Assembly (NCBI RefSeq): GCF_052113705.1
Contig: NZ_JBGQOG010000020.1
Location: 15,677-79,676, forward strand
DNA length: 64,000 bases
Origin: JBGQOG01 sp052113705
GTDB taxonomy: Bacteria > Pseudomonadota > Alphaproteobacteria > Rhodobacterales > Rhodobacteraceae
Direction: 5' to 3'
A program made the position numbers and the translations under genes. How positions within the stretch are numbered: the first letter of the stretch is position 1; every line of letters starts with the position of its first letter. This document shows, in pieces, positions 16,335 through 25,140 of the stretch. The notes under the pieces were generated by a model. It worked only from the letters and a program-made list of their open reading frames with translations, made no database searches and was not told where the DNA came from.

Positions 16335-17723
16335 ATGGACATCGCTTTTCTTTTCGTGATGGTTGTCGGCTTTATGCTGATCGGCGTGCCCATCGCCATC
16401 TCGCTTGGCCTGTCGTCGATCCTGTTCCTGCTGCTCTATTCGGGCACCTCGCTCGCCTCGATCGCGCAGACGCTCTATCAGGCGATGGAGGGGCATTCGA
16501 CATTGCTCGCCATTCCGTTCTTCATCCTCGCCTCCAGCTTCATGTCGACGGGCGGGGTGGCCAAACGCATCATCCGCTTTGCCATCGCCTGCGTCGGCCA
16601 TTTGCCGGGCGGTCTGGCCATCGCCGGGGTGCTGGCCTGCATGATGTTCGCGGCCCTCTCGGGCTCGAGCCCCGCGACCGTGGTCGCCATCGGCTCCATC
16701 GTCATCGCGGCGATGCGGCAGGTGGGCTATTCCAAGGATTTCGCCGCCGGTGTCATTTGTAACGCGGGGACCTTGGGCATCCTGATCCCGCCGTCCATCG
16801 TGATGGTGGTCTATTCCTCCGCCACCGATGTCTCGGTGGGGCGGATGTTCCTGGCGGGCGTGATCCCGGGCCTGCTGGCGGGTGTCTTGCTGATGGCCAC
16901 CATCCTCGGCATCGCCATCTGGAAAAAGCTGCCCAAAGGCGAGTGGAAGGGCTGGGGCGAGGTCTGGGCCTCCTTCGCGGATGCCTTCTGGGGGCTGATG
17001 CTGATCGTGATCATCATGGTCGGGCTTTACGGCGTGCCGGGCATCACCTCGGGCATCTTCACCCCGACCGAAGCCGCTGCGGTGGCCGCGATCTATGCCT
17101 TCTTTGTCGCCAACTTTGTCTACCGCGACATGGGGCCGCTGGATGCGCCCGAGGGGCATCTGCCGCTGTGGAAACGCCCGCAGGCGATGATCACCGCCTT
17201 TTTCCACCCCGACACCAAGGCCACCCTGTTCGAGGCGGGCAAGCTGACCATCACCCTGATGTTCATCATCGCCAATGCGCTGATCCTGAAACATGTGCTG
17301 ACCGATGAGCAGATCCCGCAGGAAATCGCCAATGCGATGCTGGGCGCGGGGATGAGCAAGATCATGTTCCTGATCGTGGTCAACGTGATCCTGCTGATCG
17401 GCGGGCAGTTCATGGAGCCGTCGGGGCTGATCCTGATCGTGGCACCGCTGGTGTTCCCGATCGCGATCGAACTCGGGGTGGACCCGATCCATCTGGGCAT
17501 CATCATGGTGGTCAACATGGAAATCGGGATGATCACGCCGCCGGTGGGCCTCAACCTCTTTGTCACCTCGGGCGTGGCGGGGATGCCGATCATGCGGGTG
17601 GTGCGCGCGGCGCTGCCGTTCCTGGCCGTGCTCTTCGTCTTCCTGATCCTGATCACCTATGTGCCGATCCTGTCGACCTGGTTGCCGACCAAGATGATGG
17701 GCCCGGAGATGATCATCAAATAA
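16335..17723 (+). CDS. dctM: TRAP transporter large permease DctM
   Basis: The 462-residue permease that carries out sodium-coupled C4-dicarboxylate import. Twelve or so hydrophobic helices are visible, with the family motifs PFFILASSFMSTGGVAKRIIRFA, LSGSSPATVVAIGSI and GNAGTLGILIPPS-like CNAGTLGILIPPSIVMVVYS, and ITPPVGLNLFV in the second half. It begins 3 bp after dctQ and the operon ends at the hairpin after it. DctPQM with DctBD make a complete uptake and sensing unit. Confidence 0.95.
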   Translation: MDIAFLFVMVVGFMLIGVPIAISLGLSSILFLLLYSGTSLASIAQTLYQAMEGHSTLLAIPFFILASSFMSTGGVAKRIIRFAIACVGHLPGGLAIAGVLACMMFAALSGSSPATVVAIGSIVIAAMRQVGYSKDFAAGVICNAGTLGILIPPSIVMVVYSSATDVSVGRMFLAGVIPGLLAGVLLMATILGIAIWKKLPKGEWKGWGEVWASFADAFWGLMLIVIIMVGLYGVPGITSGIFTPTEAAAVAAIYAFFVANFVYRDMGPLDAPEGHLPLWKRPQAMITAFFHPDTKATLFEAGKLTITLMFIIANALILKHVLTDEQIPQEIANAMLGAGMSKIMFLIVVNVILLIGGQFMEPSGLILIVAPLVFPIAIELGVDPIHLGIIMVVNMEIGMITPPVGLNLFVTSGVAGMPIMRVVRAALPFLAVLFVFLILITYVPILSTWLPTKMMGPEMIIK

Positions 17724-17790
17724 GCGACCGGCCCCGCGCAAGGGGCCGGCACAACGGGCCATGACTCCCTGTCGTGGCGCCCCCTCCCTG

Positions 17791-17817
17791 AAAGGCGGCC
17801 TTCGGGCCGCCTTTTTT
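17791..17817 (+). terminator. Terminator of the dctPQM operon
   Basis: AAAGGCGGCC, loop TTCG, GGCCGCCTTTTTT; an earlier GC-rich hairpin at 17730-17751 precedes it. Confidence 0.9.
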
Positions 17818-17833
17818 CAATCGCCGGAGTGGT

Positions 17834-18217
17834 TTACCAGCGGCGGCGGTCCTTTTCGCCATAGGCGAAACGTCCGGGTCCCTGTGCCGCGAGGATCAGG
17901 AGCCCCCCCGCAATCGCCCAGTTCTTGACGAAGATCGTCACCTGCCAGGGATCGGCGCGCAGCTGCCAGTGGAAATAGCTGGTGAACATGCAATAGGCCG
18001 CCATCACCAGTGCCCAGCGGCGCACGCCCGGGCCAAAGATCAGCCCATAGGCGGCGATCAGGTCAAAGAGCGCGACGGGCCAGACCAGCAGCGGCGGCAG
18101 GCCGATGGAGCCGATCATCGCCTCAACGGCCGCAGGATCGAGGGCTTTTTGCGCCGCACCGCCCAGAAACAATCCGGCGATCAGGATGCGGCCAAGGAGA
18201 TTGAGAAAATCTGTCAT
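17834..18217 (-). CDS. DoxX-family membrane protein
   Basis: A 127-residue protein with four predicted membrane helices. LGRILIAGLFLGGAAQKALDP and LFDLIAAYGLIFGPGVRRWALV fit the DoxX/DoxD-like family, whose members are small membrane proteins linked to redox and stress functions. It is monocistronic between the dct operon and tpiA; the flanking genes give no hint of its role. The sequence FVKNWAIAGGLL near the end is the family's fourth-helix motif. Confidence 0.85.
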   Translation of the reverse strand: MTDFLNLLGRILIAGLFLGGAAQKALDPAAVEAMIGSIGLPPLLVWPVALFDLIAAYGLIFGPGVRRWALVMAAYCMFTSYFHWQLRADPWQVTIFVKNWAIAGGLLILAAQGPGRFAYGEKDRRRW

Positions 18218-18316
18218 GCGGGCAAAGTTGCAAAGGACCTCCCGGCTGGCAAGGCCCTTTGCGGTCCGCCCACACCTTTGCGCGGGATTGCGCCATTGGA
18301 CCGGGGCGGGGAGCCA

Positions 18317-18350
18317 AAGAAAAAGCCCACACCCGTGAGGGTGCAGGCCT
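18317..18350 (-). terminator. Terminator of tpiA
   Basis: On the minus strand, GCCTGCACCC/GGGTGTGGGC with a 4-base loop, then TTTTTCTTT. Confidence 0.85.
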
Positions 18351-18405
18351 TTGGATTGCGTAAGCTGCTGACAGAATTGACAGAAAGTGTCGGCCCGCGC
18401 CGGTT

Positions 18406-19155
18406 TCAGCTGGCGTCGAGGGCGCTGAGAATCGCGCCGAAATCCGCCGCTTTCAGGCTGGCCCCGCCGACCAGGGCGCCGTCGACATTGGCGATGGCAA
18501 AGATTTCGGTGGCATTCGAGGGTTTCACCGAACCGCCGTAGAGCAGCCGGAAATCCTCGGCTGCGGCGGTGCCAAAGCGGATCGCCAGCTCGTCGCGCAG
18601 GAAATCATGCACCTCGGCAATCTGCTCCAGCGTCGGCGTGCGGCCGGTGCCGATGGCCCAGACCGGCTCATAGGCGATCACCACCTCTTTGCCATAGGCG
18701 GTGTCGGGCAGCGAGCCCATCAGCTGATCGCCGATGACTTTCAACGTGGCGCCCGCGTCGCGCTCGGCCTCGGTCTCGCCGATGCAGACCACGGCGGTCA
18801 GGCCTGCCGCCACCGCGGCGAGCGTTTTGGCGCGCACCTCGGCATCGGTTTCATTGTGGTCTGCGCGGCGCTCGGAATGGCCGAGGATCACATGGCTGGC
18901 GCCTGCGTCCTTCAGCTGCACGGCGGCGATGTCGCCGGTATGCGCGCCCGAGGTGTTGGCGTGGCAATCCTGCCCGCCGACCTGCAGCGCGCTGCCCGCA
19001 GCGGCCTGTGCCATGGCGGCGATCAGCGTGGCGGGCGGGCAGATCAGCATCTCGGACCGCGGGGCGGGATGCGCGGCGATCAGCGCAGTCACCTCTGCCA
19101 GGCTTGCCGCCGTGCCGTTCATTTTCCAGTTTCCTGCCGCCAGTTTCCGCCGCAT
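18406..19155 (-). CDS. tpiA: Triosephosphate isomerase
   Basis: Interconverts dihydroxyacetone phosphate and glyceraldehyde 3-phosphate. The 249-residue barrel has the catalytic Lys in AAGNWKMNG, His in ILGHSERR, Glu in IAYEPVWAIGTG, the flexible loop 6 (AIGTGRTPT) and the phosphate-binding GGSVKPSNA and GALVGGASL. Full length, no oddities. It stands alone between an A-type Fe-S carrier and a DoxX gene, with terminators on both sides. Confidence 0.97.
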   Translation of the reverse strand: MRRKLAAGNWKMNGTAASLAEVTALIAAHPAPRSEMLICPPATLIAAMAQAAAGSALQVGGQDCHANTSGAHTGDIAAVQLKDAGASHVILGHSERRADHNETDAEVRAKTLAAVAAGLTAVVCIGETEAERDAGATLKVIGDQLMGSLPDTAYGKEVVIAYEPVWAIGTGRTPTLEQIAEVHDFLRDELAIRFGTAAAEDFRLLYGGSVKPSNATEIFAIANVDGALVGGASLKAADFGAILSALDAS

Positions 19156-19224
19156 GTGATCCTCCTAAACCCGGTTTCGCGCGACCTTACGGCAGGGGGC
19201 GGCCCGGCGCAAAGGGCAAAGATG

Positions 19225-19258
19225 CAAAAACCGCCCGGCAGATTTGCGGGGCGGTTTG
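19225..19258 (-). terminator. Terminator after the A-type Fe-S carrier gene
   Basis: On the minus strand, AAACCGCCC and GGGCGGTTT enclose a ~12-base loop and run into TTTTTGC. Confidence 0.8.
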
Positions 19259-19299
19259 CTGTCGGCTGAACCCTGTCATCAGGCCCTTAGTGGGGCCGT

Positions 19300-19656
19300 T
19301 CAGGCGGGCATGTCCTTGAACTTGATCGATTCCCCGCAGCCGCAGGCTTCGGCGACATTGGGGTTGTTGAAGCGGAAGCCGCTTTCCAAGAGGCCGGTTT
19401 CATAATCGATCTCGGTGCCGAAGAGGAACATCTGCGCCATCGGCGCGATCAGCACCCGGGCGCCGTCCTGCTCGACCACCTCATCCATCGGGCCCGCCTC
19501 GGCGGCGAATTCCATGGTATATTCCATGCCCGCGCAGCCGCCCTTCTTGATGCCGAGCCGCAGCCCCGCCGCCTTGTCACGCGCCATCAGCCGCGCGATC
19601 TGGCTGACCGCGCGCGGGGTGAGGGTGACGGCCTGTTTGCCGGGCATCGAAAACAT
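19300..19656 (-). CDS. A-type Fe-S cluster carrier (HesB/IscA/SufA family)
   Basis: This 118-residue protein delivers Fe-S clusters to target enzymes. It has the three conserved Cys of the family: GGCAGMEY and the C-terminal ACGCGES pair, in LTPRAVSQIARLM...FRFNNPNVAEACGCGESIKF. In Rhodobacteraceae such a gene usually follows the suf operon with the DUF59 gene just before it; here an old yellow enzyme gene lies between the two. SufA or ErpA cannot be told apart from sequence reading alone. Confidence 0.92.
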   Translation of the reverse strand: MFSMPGKQAVTLTPRAVSQIARLMARDKAAGLRLGIKKGGCAGMEYTMEFAAEAGPMDEVVEQDGARVLIAPMAQMFLFGTEIDYETGLLESGFRFNNPNVAEACGCGESIKFKDMPA

Positions 19657-19759
19657 GGCAGAACTCCTGTGGCTGCCCTTCTAAAATAGGCCGCCGGGGT
19701 CGGGGTGACAAGGGGGGCCGAAGCCGGGGCCGTTGCGGCACCCGGCTCTGGCATCAGGG

Positions 19760-20857
19760 TCAGGCCGTGGCGTCGGCCAGGGTCGGGTAGTCGGTATAGC
19801 CCTTGGCGCCGCCGCCATAGAGCGTGTCGGGGTCAAGCGGGTTCAGCGATGCGTCCTCTTTCAGGCGCGTTACCAGATCCGGGTTGGCGATGAACAGGCG
19901 GCCAAAGGCCACCGCATCGGCCTGCTCGGCCGCCACCGCCTCGATCGCGCTGTCGCGGGTATAGCCGTTGTTGGCGATATAGGGGGCGGTGATCCGGGCG
20001 CGCAGGGTGTCGAGCGCGCCGTCGGGCCAGTCGCGCGGGCCGCCGGTCTGCCCTTCGACCATATGCACAAAGGCCAGATCAAAGCTGTTGATGACGTCAA
20101 TCGCCGCGCCAAAAGTGCCGAGCGTATCGGAATCGATGCCCACGTTATTGGCGTTCGAGAAGGGCGAAAGGCGGATGCCGACACGGTCGCCGCCCCAGAC
20201 GCCGGTGACGGCCTCGAGCACTTCGCGCAGGAAGCGCACACGGTTTTCGACGCTGCCACCATAGGCATCGCTGCGTTTGTTCGAGGTGTCGCGCAGGAAC
20301 TGGTCGATCAGGTAGCCATTGGCGGCGTGGATCTCGACCCCGTCAAAGCCCGCGTCTTTCGCGGCCTCGGCGGCATGGCGGTAATCGGCGAGGGTGCGGG
20401 TGATGTCTTCCGCGGTCATCGCGCGCGGGACCGAGGTGGTAACAAATCCCGTGCCGTCAAAGGTCTTGCTCTCCGCCCCAATCGCCGAAGGGGCCACCGG
20501 CGCGCCACCGTCCGGCAGCAGGGATGTGTGCGAGATGCGGCCGACGTGCCAGATCTGCGCGACGATCAGCCCGCCTTTGTCATGCACGGCCTTGGTGGTC
20601 AGTTTCCAGCCCGCCACCTGTTCGGGCGAATAGATCCCCGGGGTCCAGGCATAGCCCTTGCCCTCGGCCGAGATCTGCGTGCCTTCCGAGATGATCAGCC
20701 CGGCGCCCGCGCGCTGGCCGTAATATTCGGCATGAAGCGCATAGGGGGTGTCATCTTCGGGCTTGGCCCGGTTGCGGGTGAGCGGCGCCATCACGACGCG
20801 GTTTTTCAGCGCCAGAGCGCCGAGGGTCACGGGCGAAAACAATGTGGGTTCGGTCAT
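19760..20857 (-). CDS. Old yellow enzyme family NADH:flavin oxidoreductase (NemA-like)
   Basis: A 365-residue FMN-dependent ene-reductase. Motifs in order: LFSPVTLGALALKNRVVMAPLTRNRA, the substrate-binding pair in IWHVGRISH (His/His class appears as H...N/H later), DFDGVEIHAANGYLIDQFLRD, NKRSDAYGGSVENRVRFL, GIRLSPF and ANNGYTRDSAIEAV..AVAFGRLFIANPDL. Such enzymes reduce activated alkenes, maleimides and nitro compounds. Start ATG 20857 has GAGGA upstream. It stands between the two Fe-S genes on the same strand, but with gaps of about 100 bp on each side, so it may be separately transcribed. Confidence 0.93.
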   Translation of the reverse strand: MTEPTLFSPVTLGALALKNRVVMAPLTRNRAKPEDDTPYALHAEYYGQRAGAGLIISEGTQISAEGKGYAWTPGIYSPEQVAGWKLTTKAVHDKGGLIVAQIWHVGRISHTSLLPDGGAPVAPSAIGAESKTFDGTGFVTTSVPRAMTAEDITRTLADYRHAAEAAKDAGFDGVEIHAANGYLIDQFLRDTSNKRSDAYGGSVENRVRFLREVLEAVTGVWGGDRVGIRLSPFSNANNVGIDSDTLGTFGAAIDVINSFDLAFVHMVEGQTGGPRDWPDGALDTLRARITAPYIANNGYTRDSAIEAVAAEQADAVAFGRLFIANPDLVTRLKEDASLNPLDPDTLYGGGAKGYTDYPTLADATA

Positions 20858-20986
20858 CTGAAAATCCTCGGGTCGGAGAAAAGGCTGCGGTGTCACCGGG
20901 CGGTGATCAGCGGCGGATCGGGTCCGCCGGAGCCAACGCACCCGATCACGCCGGGTTCATTTCTGAACCGTGGAGTTCAGATGGGG

Positions 20987-21367
20987 TTACATGAAGCCAA
21001 GTTCAAGACGCGCTTCGTCAGACATCATCTCCATGCCCCATTGCGGCTCGAAGGTCATGAGGACATTGACCATTTTGACGCCGGCCAGAGGCTCGACCGC
21101 ATCCGAGACCCAGCCCGGCATTTCACCCGCCACCGGGCAGCCCGGCGCGGTCAGGGTCATCACAATCTCGACCTCATTCTCATCGCTGATCTCAATCGTG
21201 TAGATCAGACCAAGATCATAGATGTTCACCGGAATCTCCGGGTCAAACACCGTGCGGCAGGCCTCGACCACGCTGTCATAGAGCGGGTGTTCGGTGGTGG
21301 ACGGGCGGATCAGGGGCGTGCCTTCCAGCGGGGTGTTGTCCGCAGCGGGCTGAGCATTAAGGGTCAT
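20987..21367 (-). CDS. DUF59/MIP18-family Fe-S assembly protein (SufT-like)
   Basis: The 126-residue protein has the DUF59 core VVEACRTVFDPEIPVNIYDLGLIY and VMTLTAPGCPVAGEMPGWV with the conserved Cys. Members act late in Fe-S cluster delivery. The N-terminal ~28 residues are low complexity. In related genomes it ends the suf operon; here the next upstream gene is the RimB-RimK fusion, so the rest of suf is not adjacent. Confidence 0.9.
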   Translation of the reverse strand: MTLNAQPAADNTPLEGTPLIRPSTTEHPLYDSVVEACRTVFDPEIPVNIYDLGLIYTIEISDENEVEIVMTLTAPGCPVAGEMPGWVSDAVEPLAGVKMVNVLMTFEPQWGMEMMSDEARLELGFM

Positions 21368-21470
21368 GTCGGTCTCGCATGAAATGTCGACTGATTATAT
21401 AGGGTACTTGGCCCGCGGCGGCAAGGCCGGGTGGGGCATTGGTTGGGGTGCTGCGCGGGGATGGCGAGGC

Positions 21471-21532
21471 AGGGGGCGCCGCCCCCTCGGCCCTGCGGGC
21501 CTCACCCCCGAGGTATTTTGGCCAAGAAGAAG
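21471..21532 (+). repeat. Dispersed intergenic element, copy C
   Basis: AGGGGGCGCCGCCCCCT hairpin, then CCCTGCGGG and CACCCCCGAGGTATTTT followed by GGCCAAGAAGAAG. It lies between the DUF59 and RimB-RimK genes, and is the only copy not in sense orientation to a gene just upstream. Confidence 0.75.
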
Positions 21533-21595
21533 GGGGACGGGGGTGGCGGACCCGTGGTGGAGGATGCGGCGGGGCGAGGGGCGTTTGGGGGGCTG

Positions 21596-23026
21596 TCAGC
21601 TTTCCTTGCGGCGGCGGGCGGGATGCGGGCGCACGCGGTGCTCGATCTCTTCAAAGACCAGCGCGGCGAGGTTGTTGCCGGTGGCCTCTTCGATGCCTTC
21701 GAGGCCGGGGGAGGAGTTGACCTCCAGGATTTTCGGGCCGTCATCGCCGCGCAGCATGTCGACCCCGGCAAGGCCGAGGCGGAAGGCGCGGGCGGCGCGG
21801 AGGGCAAGGTCGCGTTCGGCCTTTTTCAGTTTGACCGTATGCGCCGAGCCGCCGAGATGCAGGTTGGAGCGGAATTCACCCGGGGCGGCGCGGCGGCGCA
21901 TTGCGGCCACCACCTTGCCGCCGATGACCAAAGCGCGGATGTCTTCGCCCGCGGCTTCCTTCACAAACTCCTGCACGAGGAAATTGGCGCGCAGGCCGCG
22001 GAAGGCGGAGATGACCGATTGCGCGGCCTTGCGGGTTTCGGCCAGCACCACACCTTTGCCTTGCGTGCTTTCGAGGAGTTTCACCACCAGGGGCGCGCCG
22101 CCGGTCAGTTCGATGAGATTGTCGGTGTCTTTCGGCGAATTGGCAAAGGCGGTGACCGGCATCGGCAGCCGGTGGCGCGCCAGCACCTGATGCGCCATCA
22201 GCTTGTCGCGGCTGGCGACGATCCCTTCGGCGGGGTTCAGGGTCAGCGTGCCCATCGCCTCGAACTGCCGCAGGATTGCCGCGCCGTATGCGGTGACCGA
22301 GACGCCGATGCGCGGGATCACCGCATCAAAGCGCGGCAGTTTCGCGCCGTCATAATAGACCTGCGGCGAGAGGGCATCGATGGCCATATAGAGCCGCGTG
22401 GTGTCGAGCACCTCGACCACATGGCCGCGCGCCTCGCCCTCGGCCACCAGCCGTTTCGTCGAATAGGCGCCATCCTCGCGCGAGAGCACGGCGACGCGCA
22501 GGCTGCGCGGCGGGGCGGCCTCCATCAGCCGCTGCGCCGAGTGATAGGCGGAGTAGTCGAGGAGCGGCTGGCAGAAGCTTTCCTGCGGGCTGACGATCAT
22601 GTCATCGCCCAAGGCCTGCCGCCCGATCAGCATCCGGTAGGCCATCTGCGCGCGGTCGGTCAGGGTGATCTCGACCGGCCAGCGGCGGGGGCCCATCGCC
22701 AGTTCGCTGCCGATCACGTAGCGGTATTCCATCTCGCCGTTCGAGCTGACCACTTCGCGGCGGTCCAGAATGCGGGCCGAGCAAGGGATGACCACATCCT
22801 CGCGTCCGGGAATCGGATGCACGGCAAAGCGGACCCGGGGCGCGTTGGCCGGGCCGAAGGGCTCGATGTCAAAGGCATGCAGCGCCGAAGTGCGCGCGCC
22901 GGTGTCCACTTTCGCCTTGAGGGCGGGCAGGCCGAGGCCGGGCAGGGCCAGCCATTCCTCCCAGCCGAGCCGGAAGGGCGCAGGGGGGAGCGGGGGGGAC
23001 CCGGCAGTCGGGAAAGGGTCGCGCAT
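21596..23026 (-). CDS. RimB-like aspartyl protease domain fused to RimK-type ATP-grasp ligase
   Basis: The 476-residue protein joins two domains. Residues ~20-160 form the retroviral-aspartyl-protease-like RimB/DUF785 domain (KAKVDTGARTSALHAFDIE, MLIGRQALGDDMIV). Residues ~175-465 form a RimK ATP-grasp ligase (GIVASRDKLMAHQVLARHRLPMPVT, GGAPLVVKLLESTQGKGVVLAET, VQEFVKEAAGEDIRALVIG, GVDMLRGDDGPKILEVNSSPGLEGIE). RimK adds glutamate to ribosomal protein S6 or makes polyglutamate; RimB modulates RimK where the two are separate genes. The fusion suggests a constant one-to-one pairing. The substrate here is not shown by the sequence. Confidence 0.88.
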   Translation of the reverse strand: MRDPFPTAGSPPLPPAPFRLGWEEWLALPGLGLPALKAKVDTGARTSALHAFDIEPFGPANAPRVRFAVHPIPGREDVVIPCSARILDRREVVSSNGEMEYRYVIGSELAMGPRRWPVEITLTDRAQMAYRMLIGRQALGDDMIVSPQESFCQPLLDYSAYHSAQRLMEAAPPRSLRVAVLSREDGAYSTKRLVAEGEARGHVVEVLDTTRLYMAIDALSPQVYYDGAKLPRFDAVIPRIGVSVTAYGAAILRQFEAMGTLTLNPAEGIVASRDKLMAHQVLARHRLPMPVTAFANSPKDTDNLIELTGGAPLVVKLLESTQGKGVVLAETRKAAQSVISAFRGLRANFLVQEFVKEAAGEDIRALVIGGKVVAAMRRRAAPGEFRSNLHLGGSAHTVKLKKAERDLALRAARAFRLGLAGVDMLRGDDGPKILEVNSSPGLEGIEEATGNNLAALVFEEIEHRVRPHPARRRKES

Positions 23027-23260
23027 CTGGGGTCCTGTCTTTCTCGGGGCCGGGAATCGGCGCCGCGCCGGGGCCGCCCGGGCGCCGGCTCAGACAGCAG
23101 ATGCCGGGAAAGTTCAACAGGGATGTGACAGCCGGGCGGTATGAGGCGAAAGCCGCCGGGGGCCGGGTGGCGGGATTGCCTTGGGGCAGTGCTGCGCAAG
23201 GCTTGGCTTTTCGCGCGAATTGCCGTTAGAAGGCGGGCGGTATTTCGGATGGGACAGGCG

Positions 23261-24391
23261 ATGGCACAGAGCGTTGGATTTGACGTCAAGGCAACCGATG
23301 GCAAGGCACGGCTGGGGGTGATCTCGACCCCGCGCGGCGAGATCCGCACCCCCGCCTTCATGCCGGTGGGCACGGCGGCGACGGTGAAGGCGATGATGCC
23401 GGAAAGCGTGGCGGCCACCGGGGCCGATATCCTGTTGGGCAATACCTATCATCTGATGCTGCGCCCCACGGCCGAACGGATCGCCAAATTGGGCGGGCTG
23501 CACAGGTTCATGAATTGGGACAAGCCGATCCTGACCGATTCCGGCGGCTTTCAGGTGATGTCGCTGGCCTCGCTGCGCAAGCTGACCGAGGAAGGCGTGC
23601 GGTTCTCGAGCCATATTGACGGCTCCAAACACATGCTGACGCCGGAACGCTCGATGGAGATCCAGAAGCTGCTCGGCTCGGATATCGTTATGTGTTTTGA
23701 CGAATGCCCGGCGCTGCCCGCCACCGAGAAGGAAGTGGCGGCCTCGATGCAACTGTCGATGCGGTGGGCCGAGCGGAGCCGCGATGCCTTTGGCGACCGG
23801 CCGGGGCATGCGCTGTTCGGCATCATGCAGGGCGGCGTGACGCGGGAATTGCGCGAGGAAAGCGCCGAAAAGCTGCGCGCGATCGGCTTTGATGGCTATG
23901 CCGTCGGCGGTCTGGCGGTGGGCGAGGGGCAGGAGGCGATGTTCGGCGTGCTGGATTACGCGCCGGGGTTCCTGCCCGAGGACAAGCCGCGCTATCTGAT
24001 GGGCGTGGGCAAACCGGATGACATCGTGGGGGCCGTGGAGCGCGGCATTGACATGATGGATTGCGTCTTGCCTTCACGTTCGGGGCGGACGGCGCAGGGC
24101 TGGACGCGGCGCGGTCAGGTGAACCTCAAGAACGCCCGGCATCAGGATGATCCGCGGCCCTTGGACGAGGCTTGCACCTGCCCCTGCTGCCGGAATTACT
24201 CGCGCGCCTATCTGCACCATGTGGTGCGGTCACAGGAGATGATCGCGGGGATGCTGCTGACCTGGCACAACCTGCATTATTATCAGGAGCTGATGGCAGG
24301 ACTGCGCGCGGCAATTGGTGCGGGTCAGTTGGCCGGTTTCGTGAAGGCGTTTCATGCCTTGCGGGCGGAAGGGGATATCGAGCCGCTCTGA
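23261..24391 (+). CDS. tgt: Queuine tRNA-ribosyltransferase
   Basis: Exchanges guanine-34 for preQ1 in tRNAs with GUN anticodons. The 376-residue barrel has the catalytic and binding motifs LTDSGGFQVMSLA, DIVMCFDECP, FGIMQGGV, GGLAVGEGQ, GVGKPDDIV and the zinc site CTCPCCRNYSRAYLHH. I chose ATG 23261 (MAQSVGFDVKATDGKARLG), with GGGACAGG before it; an ATG at 23249 is an alternative adding four residues. A dispersed repeat element follows. Confidence 0.96.
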   Translation: MAQSVGFDVKATDGKARLGVISTPRGEIRTPAFMPVGTAATVKAMMPESVAATGADILLGNTYHLMLRPTAERIAKLGGLHRFMNWDKPILTDSGGFQVMSLASLRKLTEEGVRFSSHIDGSKHMLTPERSMEIQKLLGSDIVMCFDECPALPATEKEVAASMQLSMRWAERSRDAFGDRPGHALFGIMQGGVTRELREESAEKLRAIGFDGYAVGGLAVGEGQEAMFGVLDYAPGFLPEDKPRYLMGVGKPDDIVGAVERGIDMMDCVLPSRSGRTAQGWTRRGQVNLKNARHQDDPRPLDEACTCPCCRNYSRAYLHHVVRSQEMIAGMLLTWHNLHYYQELMAGLRAAIGAGQLAGFVKAFHALRAEGDIEPL

Positions 24392-24427
24392 GCCATCTCT
24401 CAGGGCGGTCGCGCGCCCGGCGCGGCG

Positions 24428-24461
24428 GATGCCTCCGGCAGGGATATTTTAAACGAAGCAA
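24428..24461 (+). repeat. Dispersed intergenic element, copy D
   Basis: GATGCCTCCGGCAGGGATA followed by TTTTAAACGAAGCAA, in sense orientation 37 bp after the tgt stop. Confidence 0.75.
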
Positions 24462-24507
24462 TGCGAAGCGTTTGGAGACGGGCGGCCGCGGTTGCGCGGC
24501 GGCCCGG

Positions 24508-25137
24508 TCAGTCGGCGGTGAGGATTAAATCCGGCTGGCGGCTGCCTTGCGTGACGCGGCGGCCATTGGGCAGGTCGTTTTCCTCGACCCGGCGGGTGAT
24601 CTCGGCGGGGTCAATGCCGTAGCGCTGCCAGCGTTTGATCAGCCGCTCGCGCAGGACCTCCTCGGGCACGTCGAGGCGCAGGGTCAGATCGTAAAGCGGC
24701 GCGAGGCGGTCCCAGGGGGCCGCCTCCATCAGGAGGTAATTGCCTTCGGTCAGGATCACCCGTGTGCTGGCCGGGATCAGCCGGGCGGCGGCGCGGGAAA
24801 GCTCTTGCTCGCGGTCAAAGACCGGCACCGCGACGGCGGCTTCATCGGCACGGCGCAACCGGCGGAGCGTATGGTAAAACCCATCGACATCAAAGGTTTG
24901 CGGCGCGCCCTTCACCGGTCGCAGACCCGCGGGGATCAGGACAGCATCGTCGAGGTGATAGCCGTCCATCGGCAGGATCTCGGCGCTGTCGCCCGCCTGC
25001 CGCAGCCCCTCGATGATCGCGTCGGCCAGCGCGGATTTGCCCGAGGCGGGCGCGCCCGCGAGAGCGACGATGACGCGGGCGCCAGGCAGGGCGCGGATGC
25101 GGTCAATCAACCCGTCGGGCAGGCGCGCGCGCGGCAT
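24508..25137 (-). CDS. P-loop kinase of the uridine kinase/FrcK-like family
   Basis: A 209-residue P-loop kinase. Walker A is ALAGAPASGKSALAD (residues ~24-38); MDGYHLDDAVL holds the substrate-binding Asp-Gly-Tyr-His of phosphoribulokinase/uridine kinase-like enzymes; ILTEGNYLLMEAAPW and RLIKRWQRYGIDPAEI complete the fold. It resembles the nucleoside-triphosphate hydrolases annotated as fructose transport kinase (FrcK) or YggC; pantothenate kinase is a further relative. It lies 3 bp after the ThiE-like gene on the same strand. Substrate unknown. Confidence 0.8.
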   Translation of the reverse strand: MPRARLPDGLIDRIRALPGARVIVALAGAPASGKSALADAIIEGLRQAGDSAEILPMDGYHLDDAVLIPAGLRPVKGAPQTFDVDGFYHTLRRLRRADEAAVAVPVFDREQELSRAAARLIPASTRVILTEGNYLLMEAAPWDRLAPLYDLTLRLDVPEEVLRERLIKRWQRYGIDPAEITRRVEENDLPNGRRVTQGSRQPDLILTAD

Positions 25138-25140
25138 GGG

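Noticed and set aside
15681..17762. A 693-residue frame antisense to dctQM
   Set aside because: His/Asp/Arg-rich and without motif; DctQ and DctM are certain.
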